Assembly: GCF_963676275.1 (NCBI RefSeq) | Contig: NZ_OY781091.1 | Span: 2,334,775 to 2,398,774 of the forward strand | Reading direction: 5' to 3' | DNA length: 64,000 nucleotides | Source: an uncultured Cohaesibacter sp. | Lineage (GTDB): Bacteria; Pseudomonadota; Alphaproteobacteria; Rhizobiales; Cohaesibacteraceae | Shown here: positions 49,833 to 59,969 of the stretch, one piece after another | Numbering within the stretch: position 1 is the first letter of the stretch | Layout: each line of letters starts with the position of its first letter | Made by a program: the position numbers and the translations under genes | The notes under the pieces: generated by a model | Seen by the model: only the letters and a program-made list of their open reading frames with translations | The model's database searches: none | Told to the model about the DNA's origin: nothing

Positions 49833-51617
49833 ATGGAGAGTCTGAATTTACTATATAAAGATAGTAATGATTTGGACGTTGCACGCCAAAAGGTTGAACA
49901 ATATCCGCGCGACCAGATTCTAATTCAGGTTTTCGCGGGTGGGTGCGATCGAGCACAGCTTGAAAAATTACACGCGCTTCTCATCGAAAATTTTCCGTCT
50001 ATTGCCATTCTCGGAACGACGACGGAAGGTGAGATCCTTGAGTGTGATGTTACAGAAAACCGGATTCTTCTCAGTTTTTCATTCTTCGATAACACCAAGG
50101 TCAAAACTTACTTTTGCGAAGATACGACCACATCCAATCCCGTAAAGCTTGCCGAGAATATCAAGGCTTCGGACAGTCGCATTGCCATCATGTATCGATC
50201 TGGCTCGAATAACGGCCAATTGCAGAGAAGTCTGGATTATCTTCAGGGCATCGGGCTGCATAATCCCGACCTGATCCTGGCGGGCGGGCAGGCAGGAATT
50301 GGCGCGGCCTATGTCGACACCTTCGTCTTTACCGAGAATTTCTTCTCCAACAACGGCACGGTCGTCGCAACGCTCGCCGGAAACCGTATTCAGGGGTTAA
50401 ATCTGCGCATCGATGGCTGGGAGCAGATCGGTCGGGAGATGCAGCTGACAAAATCCGAAGGCAATCGGGTTTATGAAATAGACAATCGCAGCGTTGCCGA
50501 TATCTATGATTATTATCTCGGCGTCGATATTGACGTGACCCTGCTACAAAACCCGACATTGGAATTCCCTCTGGCTTGCGTTCGCGATGGAATGCTGATG
50601 AAGAATATTCCCGTCATCAATCATGACGATGGAGGCATGGAATTTCTTTTCCCCTTCAAGGATGAAGAAAAAATCAAATTCAGCTATTGCGATATTTCCA
50701 AACTGGATCAGGATCTTGAGCAATTGCAAAAGCGTGTTGCGACTTTCGCTCCCGAAGCAATGTTCATTTATTCCTGCTCCGGTCGCAAGGCCATTCTGGG
50801 TCATGACATCAACATGGAACTGAACCATGTAAGAAACATTTCAAGCTGCGCCGGCTTTTTCACCTCGTCCGAATTTTTCTCGGGCAGCAATTTTGGTGCA
50901 ACCTCGCTTATCCAGAATATGACGCTGCTGCTTCTGTCTGAAAGAGAAGATCAGGGCGCAGCAATAACAGCCGGAAATTTCGAAAGACGCTATTCTCAGA
51001 AAGAGCGGCAATCGAGAAAAACGCTGAAAATCCTGACCAACCTGATTTCGGCAACATCCAGAGAGCTGGAAGCATCCAACCGCATGCTTGCTGATATGGC
51101 CTCTCTTGACAGCATGACCGGACTGCTCAACCGTCGCGCCTTTGATGAAAAGATCAAGAGCGAGATCAATCGACATGTCCGCTCGAGAGAGCCATTGTCC
51201 TTCATCCTGCTGGATGTGGACTTTTTCAAGCAATATAATGACCTCTATGGCCATGTTGCCGGAGATGAATGCCTTGAGACAATCGGCGCCATCCTCGGCT
51301 CTACGCTGCTTCGGGCGACAGACATGGCCTTTCGATATGGCGGCGAAGAAATGTGCTGCCTGATGCCATCAACGGATTTCGATGGCGCGCGCCATCTGGC
51401 CGAGCGGCTGAGACGCAATGTGGAAGATGCCGCCATCAACCATGACCATTCTTCCATTTCGCGCTATCTCACAGTCAGCATCGGCTTCATGACCTATCAT
51501 TTCCAAAGTAATGAAGCGCCGCACCATGAAACTGTCATAAAAGCCTGTGACGACATGCTCTATCAGGCCAAAGAAGGCGGCAGAAACCGGATTGCTGGCG
51601 ACAGGTTGAGCCTGTAA
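49833..51617 (+). CDS. FIST-domain diguanylate cyclase
   Basis: 594 residues. FIST_N and FIST_C sensor domains occupy about 25-375 (ILIQVFAGGCDRAQLEKL, AILGTTTEGEILE, AMFIYSCSGRKAILG, SCAGFFTSSEF), followed by a helical linker and a GGDEF domain (about 420-590). The signature is RYGGEEM (503-507, GGEEF-type with Met at the last place) with an inhibitory site RATD exactly five residues before it, so it should make cyclic-di-GMP and be product-inhibited. FIST domains are thought to sense small ligands such as amino acids. No membrane helices: a cytoplasmic sensor. First host gene right of the prophage, separated from tRNA-Arg by 305 bases with no other feature that I see. Confidence 0.9.
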   Translation: MESLNLLYKDSNDLDVARQKVEQYPRDQILIQVFAGGCDRAQLEKLHALLIENFPSIAILGTTTEGEILECDVTENRILLSFSFFDNTKVKTYFCEDTTTSNPVKLAENIKASDSRIAIMYRSGSNNGQLQRSLDYLQGIGLHNPDLILAGGQAGIGAAYVDTFVFTENFFSNNGTVVATLAGNRIQGLNLRIDGWEQIGREMQLTKSEGNRVYEIDNRSVADIYDYYLGVDIDVTLLQNPTLEFPLACVRDGMLMKNIPVINHDDGGMEFLFPFKDEEKIKFSYCDISKLDQDLEQLQKRVATFAPEAMFIYSCSGRKAILGHDINMELNHVRNISSCAGFFTSSEFFSGSNFGATSLIQNMTLLLLSEREDQGAAITAGNFERRYSQKERQSRKTLKILTNLISATSRELEASNRMLADMASLDSMTGLLNRRAFDEKIKSEINRHVRSREPLSFILLDVDFFKQYNDLYGHVAGDECLETIGAILGSTLLRATDMAFRYGGEEMCCLMPSTDFDGARHLAERLRRNVEDAAINHDHSSISRYLTVSIGFMTYHFQSNEAPHHETVIKACDDMLYQAKEGGRNRIAGDRLSL

Positions 51618-51728
51618 GGGCAGGGCTCAATCCCATATTGCCAAAAGTTTCTCCTTTGCTCCCTTGTCTATCTGGCAAGCAATCAATAGCATTGCGCCAA
51701 AGTCACCAAAAGATTTGGAGAGGGAAGA

Positions 51729-52652
51729 ATGAGACTGCTAACGGTCGCTACGATATTTGCTTTGTCTACATCAGCCGCTTTTGCTGCGGAATGCTCAAAG
51801 GTAACATTCTCCGATGTTGGCTGGACAGACATCACAGCCACGACAGCAACCACATCCGCTGTCCTGAAGGGCATGGGCTATGAGACCGAGACTCGCATGC
51901 TCTCGCTGCCGGTCACCTATATTTCCATGGAAGAGGGCAAGGTCGATGTCTTTCTGGGTACATGGCTGCCAACCATGGAAGCTGACCTCAAACCCTATCG
52001 CGAGAAAAAGACCATCGACACCATCCGCGCCAATCTGCAAGGAGCCAAATATACATTGGCGACCAATGAGGCAGGCGCAAAATTGGGAATTAGCAGCTTT
52101 TCAACTATCGCCGACCATGCCGATGCACTAAAGAACACGATCTATGGCATCGAGCCCGGCAATGACGGCAACCGCCTGATCATGTCGATGATTGAAAAGA
52201 ATGCTTTTGGCCTCGAGGCTTTCAAACTCCGCGAAAGCTCGGAGCAGGGCATGCTCAGTCAGGTCTTGCGCCTGACGAAACGCGACAAACCGGTGGTCTT
52301 TCTGGGCTGGGAACCACACCCGATGAATTCCAGTTTCAAGCTGACCTATCTGAGCGGTGGAGATGACTATTTCGGGCCTGACTATGGCGGAGCGACGGTT
52401 TACACCAATAGCCGTGCAGGATATGCGCAAGAATGCCCAAATGTTGGCAAATTGCTGAACAATCTTGAATTTTCCCTCCAAATGGAAAATGAGATCATGG
52501 GCTATATTCTGGAAGAAGGCATGAAGGCCGATGAGGCCGCCACGCGCTGGCTCAAGGATAACCCTTCCGTGCTGGACCAATGGCTCGAAGGGGTGACCAC
52601 GCTAGATGGAGCCGAGGCTCTGCCTGCGGTAAAAGCGGCATTGGGCCTCTAG
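51729..52652 (+). CDS. choX: Choline ABC transporter, periplasmic binding protein
   Basis: 307 residues. Signal peptide MRLLTVATIFALSTSAAFAA (cleaved near 20). The choline box described for rhizobial ChoX is conserved at a constant offset of 11: Trp32, Trp79, Tyr108 and Trp194 for the aromatic cage, and Asp34 and Asn145 for the hydroxyl group. That makes choline, rather than betaine, the expected main ligand. First gene of a choXWV operon; the permease start is about 110 bases downstream. Confidence 0.92.
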   Translation: MRLLTVATIFALSTSAAFAAECSKVTFSDVGWTDITATTATTSAVLKGMGYETETRMLSLPVTYISMEEGKVDVFLGTWLPTMEADLKPYREKKTIDTIRANLQGAKYTLATNEAGAKLGISSFSTIADHADALKNTIYGIEPGNDGNRLIMSMIEKNAFGLEAFKLRESSEQGMLSQVLRLTKRDKPVVFLGWEPHPMNSSFKLTYLSGGDDYFGPDYGGATVYTNSRAGYAQECPNVGKLLNNLEFSLQMENEIMGYILEEGMKADEAATRWLKDNPSVLDQWLEGVTTLDGAEALPAVKAALGL

Positions 52653-52762
52653 TGGCCAAAGGGCCTGAAATGTGAATAGTGAATGGTCCCGTCCCGGATG
52701 GGGCCATCTCCGCCAAATGGCAGTTGAGCAATTGGCGGCCGGAGACAAAAGGAACGCCAATA

Positions 52763-53599
52763 GTGGAATGGCTCTATTCCCACAAGATCCCGATCGGGGA
52801 CTGGTCAAGTGACATATTCGAGTGGATCCGCTGGAATCTTGAAAGCGCTCTTGATGCTCTGAGTATAGCCATAGAAAATGTCATTGATGGCATTCTCTGG
52901 CTGCTGCACACACCACACCCGCTCATTGTCATTGCCGTATTCGTGGCCATCACTTGGCTCATTCAGCGCAACTGGAAAACCTGCATTCTGGTGGGGCTTG
53001 GCTTTCTATTCATTCTCAATCAGGGCTATTGGCGTGAAACGACCGAGAGCCTGACGCTGGTTTTGTCCTCCTGCGCTGTCTGCATGGCGCTGGGCGTCCC
53101 GATCGGCATCGCGGCGGCCCATCGACCGCGCCTTTACGCATTCATGCGCCCCATTCTCGACCTGATGCAAACCCTGCCAACCTTCGTTTATCTCATTCCC
53201 GCCATCGTCTTTTTCGGTATCGGCATGGTGCCGGGCCTGATCGCGACGGTGGTTTTCGTCCTTCCCGCACCGATCCGCCTGACGCAACTGGGCATTTCCT
53301 CAACGCCAGCCCCGCTCATCGAAGCGGTGAAGGCCTTTGGCGGCACCCGGCGCGACATTCTGCTGAAGGCCGAGCTGCCCCACGCCATGCCGCAAATCAT
53401 GGCCGGACTTAACCAGACAATCATGCTTGCCCTTTCCATGGTGGTTATCGCAGCTCTGGTCGGCGCGGATGGTCTGGGCGTCCCCGTTGTTCGGGCGCTC
53501 AATCAGGTCAATACCAGCCTTGGCTTTGAGAGCGGTTTTGTCATCGTGGTCGTCGCCATCATTCTGGATCGCATCTTGAACAGGAAACGTGAAAATTGA
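52763..53599 (+). CDS. choW: Choline ABC transporter, permease
   Basis: 278 residues from the GTG at 52763, which has AAAGGA upstream and gives the usual N-terminus VEWLYSHKIPIGDW; an ATG at 52679 would add an unlikely hydrophilic leader. Inner-membrane permease of the ProW/OpuA type with about six helices and the EAA loop EAVKAFGGTRRDILLKAELP that docks on the ATPase. Overlaps choV by four bases. Confidence 0.9.
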   Translation: MEWLYSHKIPIGDWSSDIFEWIRWNLESALDALSIAIENVIDGILWLLHTPHPLIVIAVFVAITWLIQRNWKTCILVGLGFLFILNQGYWRETTESLTLVLSSCAVCMALGVPIGIAAAHRPRLYAFMRPILDLMQTLPTFVYLIPAIVFFGIGMVPGLIATVVFVLPAPIRLTQLGISSTPAPLIEAVKAFGGTRRDILLKAELPHAMPQIMAGLNQTIMLALSMVVIAALVGADGLGVPVVRALNQVNTSLGFESGFVIVVVAIILDRILNRKREN

Positions 53600-54633
53600 G
53601 CACGGCCATCAAACTGGATAAGGTTTCCATTGTCTTTGGCGACAAACCCGAACTGGCCTTGCCGCTGATGGATGAGGGCCTGGACCGGGCAACCATTCAG
53701 GATAAGACAAATCAGCTGATGGCGGTGCGCGATTGCTCATTCACCGTCGAAGAGGGCGAAATTTTCGTTCTGATGGGGCTTTCCGGCTCAGGCAAATCAA
53801 CGCTTCTGCGCGCCGTCAATGGATTGAATCCGGTCATTCGCGGCTCGGTCCATGTCAATGCCGGCGACAGGCTTCTGGATGTGACCAAGGCCACATCCAT
53901 GCAGTTAAAAAAAATCCGCCGCAATCGCGTCGCCATGGTCTTTCAGCAATTTGCCCTGCTGCCTTGGCGCACTGTGGCCGAAAATGTCGGGCTCGGGCTG
54001 GAACTGGCCGGCATGCCCAAACGTCACAGGAGAGAGGCGGTTCTCGAACAACTCTCGCTGGTCGGTCTTGAAGATTGGGCGGACAATCAGGTCAGCGAAC
54101 TTTCCGGCGGCATGCAGCAAAGGGTAGGGCTCGCCCGCGCCTTCGCCACTCAGGCTCCGATCTTGCTGATGGATGAGCCCTTTTCCGCTCTCGATCCGCT
54201 GATCCGCTGCAAGTTGCAGGATGAATTACTGGATTTCCAGCAGAAGCTGAAACGCACAATCCTGTTTGTCAGCCACGATCTGGACGAGGCCTTCAAGCTG
54301 GGCAACCGGATCGCCATCATGGAAGGCGGCCTGATCAAGCAGATTGGCACCCCGCAAACCATCTTCTCCAAACCCGCCGATGCCTATGTCGCGGATTTCG
54401 TGGCCAATATGAACCCGCTCGGTGTGTTGCGCGTCTGTGACGGCATGGTCAAGCCCAGCCGCGACCATTACCAAGCCACCATCGCGCATGATACGCTGTT
54501 GTCAGACAGTCTCGACGCTCTGGTCAATTCCGACGCTCCGCTCGGCGTGATGCAAAACAACAGGTTGGTCGGCGAGCTGTCCGGCAGAAATGCCCTGCGC
54601 CTGCTGTCCGGGCATCTCTCGGAAGACGACTGA
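53596..54633 (+). CDS. choV: Choline ABC transporter, ATP-binding protein
   Basis: 345 residues with a TTG start overlapping the choW stop (TTGA). Walker A GLSGSGKST (61-69), Q-loop MVFQQFALLPWRT, signature LSGGMQQR, Walker B ILLMDEPFSALDP and the switch SHDLDEA are intact. A C-terminal extension of about 70 residues is shorter than the paired CBS domains of ProV/OpuAA, as in other ChoV proteins, so osmotic gating is not expected. Confidence 0.92.
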   Translation: MSTAIKLDKVSIVFGDKPELALPLMDEGLDRATIQDKTNQLMAVRDCSFTVEEGEIFVLMGLSGSGKSTLLRAVNGLNPVIRGSVHVNAGDRLLDVTKATSMQLKKIRRNRVAMVFQQFALLPWRTVAENVGLGLELAGMPKRHRREAVLEQLSLVGLEDWADNQVSELSGGMQQRVGLARAFATQAPILLMDEPFSALDPLIRCKLQDELLDFQQKLKRTILFVSHDLDEAFKLGNRIAIMEGGLIKQIGTPQTIFSKPADAYVADFVANMNPLGVLRVCDGMVKPSRDHYQATIAHDTLLSDSLDALVNSDAPLGVMQNNRLVGELSGRNALRLLSGHLSEDD

Positions 54634-54721
54634 TAAGGGCTACGGCGAGAATTGGCAGATTGTAATCGCCCTTGCCGGGGCGCTATGATGGATCAATCCC
54701 AACGCTTGAAGGATGAATGAA

Positions 54722-55390
54722 ATGAAAAGCCGCAGCTTTGCCGTCATTGGACTGGGCACTTTTGGCAGCACGGTTGCCGCCGAATTGGCAAATTTCGGCA
54801 ATCCGGTCCTTGGCATCGATTCAAATGAGCAGAATGTCTCCAGACTGGCAGATATCTTGACCGAAGCCATCGTTGCCGACGGCAGAGATGAATTGGCGCT
54901 AAAAGAAGCCGGTCTTGCCGATTATGACGTGGCAGTCATTGCCATCGGAGAAGATCTTGAGGCCAACATATTATGCACCATGAACACCAAATTGCTCGGT
55001 GTGGAGACCATCTGGGTCAAGGCACTCAACAAGACCCATCACAGGATCCTGTCGCGCCTCGGCGCAGATCGCGTCATCCTGCCCGAGCAGGAAGTCGGTC
55101 AGCATATCGCCCAGATGCTCCACAACCCGCAAGTTAGGGACTATGTCAGCCTTGGCAACGGCTTCCATGTGGTCGACTTCAAGGCACCGGCCGCCCTCAA
55201 TGGTGTCAGCATTGCTGACAGGGAATGGTTCGGCCATGGCGAATTGCATCTTCTCGGCTTCATGCGCGAGAGCCATTATTTCTCCTGTGAAGACAAAAGC
55301 CAAACCCTTGAGGAAGGCGACAAGTTGCTACTGCTTGGCAAGCGGGATGATTTGCGCAATTTCGGGGATGACCTTCGCAACCGGAGTTAA
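54722..55390 (+). CDS. ktrA: Potassium uptake regulatory subunit, TrkA/KtrA type
   Basis: 222 residues. RCK_N Rossmann domain with GLGTFG (10-15) and the acidic end of the second strand (GIDSNEQNV), then the RCK_C domain (about 140-220). It forms the cytoplasmic ring that gates the KtrB channel. A single RCK unit (about 220 residues) is the Ktr arrangement, not the double-length TrkA. An ATG nine bases upstream (54713) is also possible; AAGGA fits either. Five bases from ktrB. Confidence 0.85.
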   Translation: MKSRSFAVIGLGTFGSTVAAELANFGNPVLGIDSNEQNVSRLADILTEAIVADGRDELALKEAGLADYDVAVIAIGEDLEANILCTMNTKLLGVETIWVKALNKTHHRILSRLGADRVILPEQEVGQHIAQMLHNPQVRDYVSLGNGFHVVDFKAPAALNGVSIADREWFGHGELHLLGFMRESHYFSCEDKSQTLEEGDKLLLLGKRDDLRNFGDDLRNRS

Positions 55391-55395
55391 AAGAG

Positions 55396-56730
55396 ATGGC
55401 CTCATCTCGCAGGAAAAATCTGGTGGCAAAGCTGCCTCCACCTCTGGTGCTCGTGATCCTTTATGCTTCCCTCATTTTCATCGGCACCCTTGGCCTCAAA
55501 TTGCCTTTGGCAACAAACGCCCCGATCTCATGGTCTGACGCCATCTTTACGGCATGCTCTGCAGTGACCGTTACCGGATTGTCCGTTGTTGATACCGGTT
55601 CAGGCTTCACCTTCTTCGGCCAGATGCTGATATGCATTCTGATCCAGCTTGGCGGACTTGGCCTGATGACCTTTGCGGTGCTGATCCTCTCCATGCTGGG
55701 CATCCCGATCGGCTTTGCCAACCGCGTCTATTTACGCGAGGATCTGAACCAGACCTCGGCCACTGACTTGCTATCCCTGACCAGAACCATCATGCGCCTC
55801 GTCATCATTTGCGAAACGGCAGGCGCGGTGATCATGTCTCTCATCTTCATACCGGATCTGGGGCTTGTGAAAGGCATATGGAGCGCGATATTTCACTCAG
55901 TCTCGGCCTTCAACAATGCCGGTTTCTCGCTTTTCTCCGACAGCCTCAGCCATTGGGTGGCCAACCCCGTCATCAATCTGACGATCCTGTTTCTGTTCAT
56001 TTTCGGCGGGCTTGGCTTCACCGTCATCGCCGATGTCTGGCATCGGCGCAAATGGCGTCATTTGTCCCTACATAGCAAACTCATGCTGGTTGGCACAGGT
56101 TGTCTGCTCGTCCTCTCGACGCTGCTTTTTGCTGCGCTGGAATGGACCAACCCGGCCACGCTTGGCCCGCTTGACTGGCCAGCCAAACTCTGGGCCAGCC
56201 TGTTTCAGGGTGCCACGCCCAGAACGGCAGGCTTCAACACCGTTGACATGGCCGGACTGCAAGACAGCACCACGCTGATCTTCATGCTGTTGATGGTCAT
56301 CGGCGCAGGCAGCACATCGACGGGGGGAGGGATCAAGGTGACAACCTTCATCACCCTGATCCTTGCCACCATCACCTTTTTCAAGCGGCAGACGGCAATC
56401 GATATATTTGGCCGCAGCATCGCCGCCGACCAGATCATCAAGGTGCTGGCATTGGTGATGGTATCCATGTCCTTCATTCTGACAGCAATTTTCGTCATGC
56501 TGATTTTCCATGAAGGTGCGTTTCTCGATATTGCCTTTGAAACAATATCCGCTTTCGGAACCGTCGGCCTTTCGCGCGGCATTACCGGTGAGCTTGATCT
56601 TGTCGGACGCATCACCATCATGCTTATCATGTTCGTAGGCCGGGTTGGACGATTGACCATCGGCTTCATGTTGGCAACATCAAAAGCCAGACGCATTTCC
56701 TATCCGTCCGGCACTGTCTATCTCGGATAA
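55396..56730 (+). CDS. ktrB: Potassium uptake transmembrane subunit, TrkH/KtrB type
   Basis: 444 residues, polytopic. Four M1-P-M2 repeats with selectivity-type loops: TACSAVTVTGLSV, HSVSAFNNAGFSLF, QGATPRTAGFNTVD and ETISAFGTVGLSRG. The glycine of each loop is present, as required for K+ passage. Together with ktrA it forms a Na+- or H+-linked K+ uptake channel in the inner membrane. Convergent with the response-regulator gene, 60 bases away. Confidence 0.88.
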   Translation: MASSRRKNLVAKLPPPLVLVILYASLIFIGTLGLKLPLATNAPISWSDAIFTACSAVTVTGLSVVDTGSGFTFFGQMLICILIQLGGLGLMTFAVLILSMLGIPIGFANRVYLREDLNQTSATDLLSLTRTIMRLVIICETAGAVIMSLIFIPDLGLVKGIWSAIFHSVSAFNNAGFSLFSDSLSHWVANPVINLTILFLFIFGGLGFTVIADVWHRRKWRHLSLHSKLMLVGTGCLLVLSTLLFAALEWTNPATLGPLDWPAKLWASLFQGATPRTAGFNTVDMAGLQDSTTLIFMLLMVIGAGSTSTGGGIKVTTFITLILATITFFKRQTAIDIFGRSIAADQIIKVLALVMVSMSFILTAIFVMLIFHEGAFLDIAFETISAFGTVGLSRGITGELDLVGRITIMLIMFVGRVGRLTIGFMLATSKARRISYPSGTVYLG

Positions 56731-56790
56731 GGGGAGGGAATGCGTGCATTCGCTTCTCCGCGTACCGTGGCGGATCGCACAATCATACTC

Positions 56791-57702
56791 TCAAAGGAAA
56801 ACCTGATCACTCTCGATCGGACGTTCGAGAAACGCAAACATGGGCCTTGTCTTGCCGAATTTTGGCTTATCCAGTCCCAGCCGCTTATGCATGATGCAAT
56901 CGATATCCTCGGCGGTAAAAGGCTTCTTGAGAAAGCCGCTAATGCCCACAAAGGCAGCCGAGCGTTCAAGATGATCCGTATCACTGGTCGACATCATGTA
57001 AATATCGATGCGCTTTGAGACATCACTGATCATGCCCGCCAATTCCAAGCCATCAACATCGGGCATATGGAAATCGGTGAGGATCATGTGGGGCCGTTCA
57101 GCTTCAATGGCCTTGAGAGCGTTGAGCGCACTGTCCGCTTCGGTAAATTCATAGCGGAAACGGCTCCTCTTGAGGATGTCGCGCGCCACCTTGCGCATGG
57201 TAGAGGAATCATCGACGACAAGAATGCGGTATATATTCGTCATGATCAGATAGGTCATGAAAATATCGGCCACATCCTGCGCCTTGAAGGGCTTTCGCAG
57301 CAGATGATAGGCCCCGAATTCTTCCAGCACAGCTTCCGTCGTGCTGTCCGGCTCCCCGGACATGGCGATCGTCAGGCAATTGTCAGAGAGGGTCGTCTTC
57401 AATTCTGAAACAAGCTTGGGACCGGACAAACCGGGCAAATCGATATCGACAAAGGCAACATCAACCCTCTTGGCCTGAAAAATCTTCAAAGCCTCGATAC
57501 CATCTTCGACGAAAATCACGTCCAGATAGCGTTTATCTTTATAGACAGAAATTCCGCGCCTTACAGCGCTGCGCACGATAGGGCTGCGATCAGCGACGAG
57601 CACCCTGCAAATCTTGTGCAGCACATGGCCTTCATTTGTCTTTTTGCTTTCAATCATATCAATTGGCTTTATCGAAATATGCGGTCTTCTTCGACTGCCC
57701 AT
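56791..57702 (-). CDS. Response regulator with two receiver domains and no output domain
   Basis: 303 residues. The first receiver (about 33-150) has VADRS, the phospho-acceptor Asp86 (VAFVDIDLPG) and Lys137 (LLRKPF). The second (about 158-275) has VVDDSS, Asp210 (MILTDFHMPD) and Lys260 (FLKKPF). In the first domain the acidic pair before helix 1 is AD instead of DD, so metal binding may be weaker. A 28-residue tail ends the protein. No DNA-binding or enzymatic domain follows, so it acts through partner proteins. The start is uncertain: ATGs at 57702 and 57657 both lack a strong ribosome site. Confidence 0.85.
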   Translation of the reverse strand: MGSRRRPHISIKPIDMIESKKTNEGHVLHKICRVLVADRSPIVRSAVRRGISVYKDKRYLDVIFVEDGIEALKIFQAKRVDVAFVDIDLPGLSGPKLVSELKTTLSDNCLTIAMSGEPDSTTEAVLEEFGAYHLLRKPFKAQDVADIFMTYLIMTNIYRILVVDDSSTMRKVARDILKRSRFRYEFTEADSALNALKAIEAERPHMILTDFHMPDVDGLELAGMISDVSKRIDIYMMSTSDTDHLERSAAFVGISGFLKKPFTAEDIDCIMHKRLGLDKPKFGKTRPMFAFLERPIESDQVFL

Positions 57703-58189
57703 GGCCAGCCCATATAGACTTTCGAATAAGATCCAATGATTACTAATTTATGATTCTGCCGGACGTGCTTAGACAAAAGTTGGAAATAATTTCTATGCGC
57801 TTTTAGACAATAGTAACAAAATGAATCGGCGGAAGACAGACACGATATTGAAATTATTTAACAAAATTAATAAATCCTAACGCAACCTTAACGCGAATCC
57901 AGACAAATCGAGAAATTAATTTTTTCCACGCGCCTTACGCCGTTAACAACTTTCTTGCATCAAGCCGCCAAACAGATTCGTTTATCTGGCAATTTGTTTC
58001 ACAGTTAAAGCTGGAAATGAGTACAATTCCTGCAAGGTCCGCGCGATTGCGTTGAGCCGTTGATAGGGGAGAAATCTTTTTAGCCAACAATGCGCAACGG
58101 CCCTGTGCAATGGGAAGGAAATCCGCTAATAAACGGGCAGCCCCATCCTGTCTGATTGACGGCGTCGCACAATGCTTTAGGAGACTTTC
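57703..58189. other. Divergent promoter region, non-coding
   Basis: 487 bases between the response-regulator start and the GT83 gene. The left half is very AT-rich with several TTAAC words (around 57858-57890 and 57950), which recall CtrA half-sites but in no correctly spaced full site. The right half is GC-richer and ends with AGGAG before the GT83 start. No ORF, RNA gene or repeat recognised. Confidence 0.5.
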
Positions 58190-59941
58190 ATGTCAGATCT
58201 TGGCCCATTCTCTGTAGATCCGAACAGTCCTCCGGGCTATCGCAACAACAAGCCCCAAATGCCGGAAACGGATTGGATCACATCGCTGAGCGATTCACTG
58301 GAATCCCATCTTGCTGCGCTCTGTTCGTCACGGACAAGGGCCTTTGTCGCCTTGATGCTGTTTGCGCTCGTCTGTTTTCTGCCCGGTTTCAATTCCATTC
58401 CGCCCGTCGACAGGGACGAAGCGCGCTTTGCGCAAGCCTCAAAACAGATGATCGAGTCAGGCGACTATGTCGATATCCGCTTTCAGGATGAGACCAGATA
58501 CAAAAAGCCGGTAGGCATCTATTGGTTGCAGGCCGCCAGCGTTCTCGTCACCGGGCAGGATGCTGACGCCCCGATCTGGACCTATCGTATTCCCTCGCTG
58601 ATCGGCAGCCTGCTGAGCGTCGGGTTGACATTTTTGATCGGCATGCGGATGGGCTCGGTGAGGAGCGGTTTTCTGGCAGGTCTGGGCATGGCCTCCGCCA
58701 TTCTTCTCGGCGTTGAAGCCCGCCTTGCCAAAACCGACGCGATGCTGCTGGCAACCATTCTCGCCGTGCAATGGCTGCTTTGGGAATTGTATGATTTGCG
58801 CAGCGGCTTAAGCAAAGGCAAGGGGGCATTGCTCTGGGCTGCGCTCGCGCTCGGCGTTCTGATCAAGGGGCCGATTATTCTGATGGTCAGCAGCCTGACC
58901 CTGATCGTGCTGTCCATTCGTGAGCGCTCCATCGCATGGCTCAAGGGCTCTGGCTGGAAATATGGCCTGCCGATCTTTCTGCTCATCACCTTGCCCTGGT
59001 TCATTGCCATCGGCATCAAGACCGACTGGGCCTTCTATTTCGATTCCATCGGCAAGGACATGATGGCCAAGGTCGCCTCTGGCAAGGAATCCCATGGCGC
59101 ACCTCCGGGCACCTATCTTGGCGCAAGCATCGGAACCTTCTGGCCCATTTCGGTCTTTTTCATCCTGTCTGTCGTCTGGATCTGGAAACAGCGCAGGCAG
59201 CGCACAATTTTCTTCGCGCTAGCATGGATCGTCCCCAGCTGGATCATCTTTGAAATCGTGCCGACAAAGCTGCCCCATTATGTGCTGCCAGCCCTGCCTG
59301 CGATGGCCATTCTGATGGCCGAGACGCTCGAAGCGCGCGCCACCAGTTGGGCCAGTCTGTGGGGGAGGCTTGTTGCTCTGCTCATTCCGGTCGCGGCGAT
59401 CATTCTGGGGTTGGGAGCACCCATCGGCCTCATTGTTATTGAAGGCATCATCAATCCGGCGGCCTTCGGCCTTGGCCTTGTCGCTTCGGGCCTTGGCCTG
59501 CTCAGCTATTCGGTATTGTCCCGCGGACGGGTCATGGCCGCATTCATCCTCGGCTGCCTCACCGCACCGGTCCTTTATCTCTCCCTGCACGGCACCATCT
59601 TCCCCGAGATGCGCTCCGTCTGGCTGTCAAACCAACTGCAGGCGAGCGTCAATCTGGTCAAGCCTTGCGAGAGCATCGAAGTTGCCAGCGCAGGTTACAG
59701 TGAACCGAGCCTTGTATTTCTTCTGGGCACAGACACCTTACTGACAGATGGTGCAGGCGCGGCCAAATTCATCAAGGAAGCAGGCTGCCGCCTTGCAATT
59801 GTCGAAAAGCAACAGCAACCTGCCTTTATCGAAGGGCTGGGAGAAAGAAAAGACGATATCGAACAGGCCGCAACCGTTGAAGGCTACAAGCTTAACGGCG
59901 GCAAATGGCAAACCTTCGGTCTTTATCGTTACAAGATGTAA
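58190..59941 (+). CDS. GT83/ArnT-type polyprenyl-phosphate glycosyltransferase
   Basis: 583 residues. A hydrophilic start, then about 11-12 membrane helices. The conserved first periplasmic loop FNSIPPVDRDEARFAQASKQ has the Asp74/Asp76-Glu77 group that coordinates metal and substrate in ArnT/PMT-like (GT-C) enzymes; TRYKKPVGIYWLQ is the second family block. A soluble C-terminal domain of about 115 residues follows. These enzymes move a sugar from undecaprenyl phosphate to lipid A or another acceptor in the periplasm. First gene of a four-gene envelope operon. Confidence 0.85.
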   Translation: MSDLGPFSVDPNSPPGYRNNKPQMPETDWITSLSDSLESHLAALCSSRTRAFVALMLFALVCFLPGFNSIPPVDRDEARFAQASKQMIESGDYVDIRFQDETRYKKPVGIYWLQAASVLVTGQDADAPIWTYRIPSLIGSLLSVGLTFLIGMRMGSVRSGFLAGLGMASAILLGVEARLAKTDAMLLATILAVQWLLWELYDLRSGLSKGKGALLWAALALGVLIKGPIILMVSSLTLIVLSIRERSIAWLKGSGWKYGLPIFLLITLPWFIAIGIKTDWAFYFDSIGKDMMAKVASGKESHGAPPGTYLGASIGTFWPISVFFILSVVWIWKQRRQRTIFFALAWIVPSWIIFEIVPTKLPHYVLPALPAMAILMAETLEARATSWASLWGRLVALLIPVAAIILGLGAPIGLIVIEGIINPAAFGLGLVASGLGLLSYSVLSRGRVMAAFILGCLTAPVLYLSLHGTIFPEMRSVWLSNQLQASVNLVKPCESIEVASAGYSEPSLVFLLGTDTLLTDGAGAAKFIKEAGCRLAIVEKQQQPAFIEGLGERKDDIEQAATVEGYKLNGGKWQTFGLYRYKM

Positions 59942-59969
59942 TCCGGCCAACGCGTAATCAAAGGGACAT

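Noticed and set aside
57850-57960. CtrA box upstream of the response regulator.
   Set aside because: Several TTAA words are present, but none forms TTAA-N7-TTAA with correct spacing.
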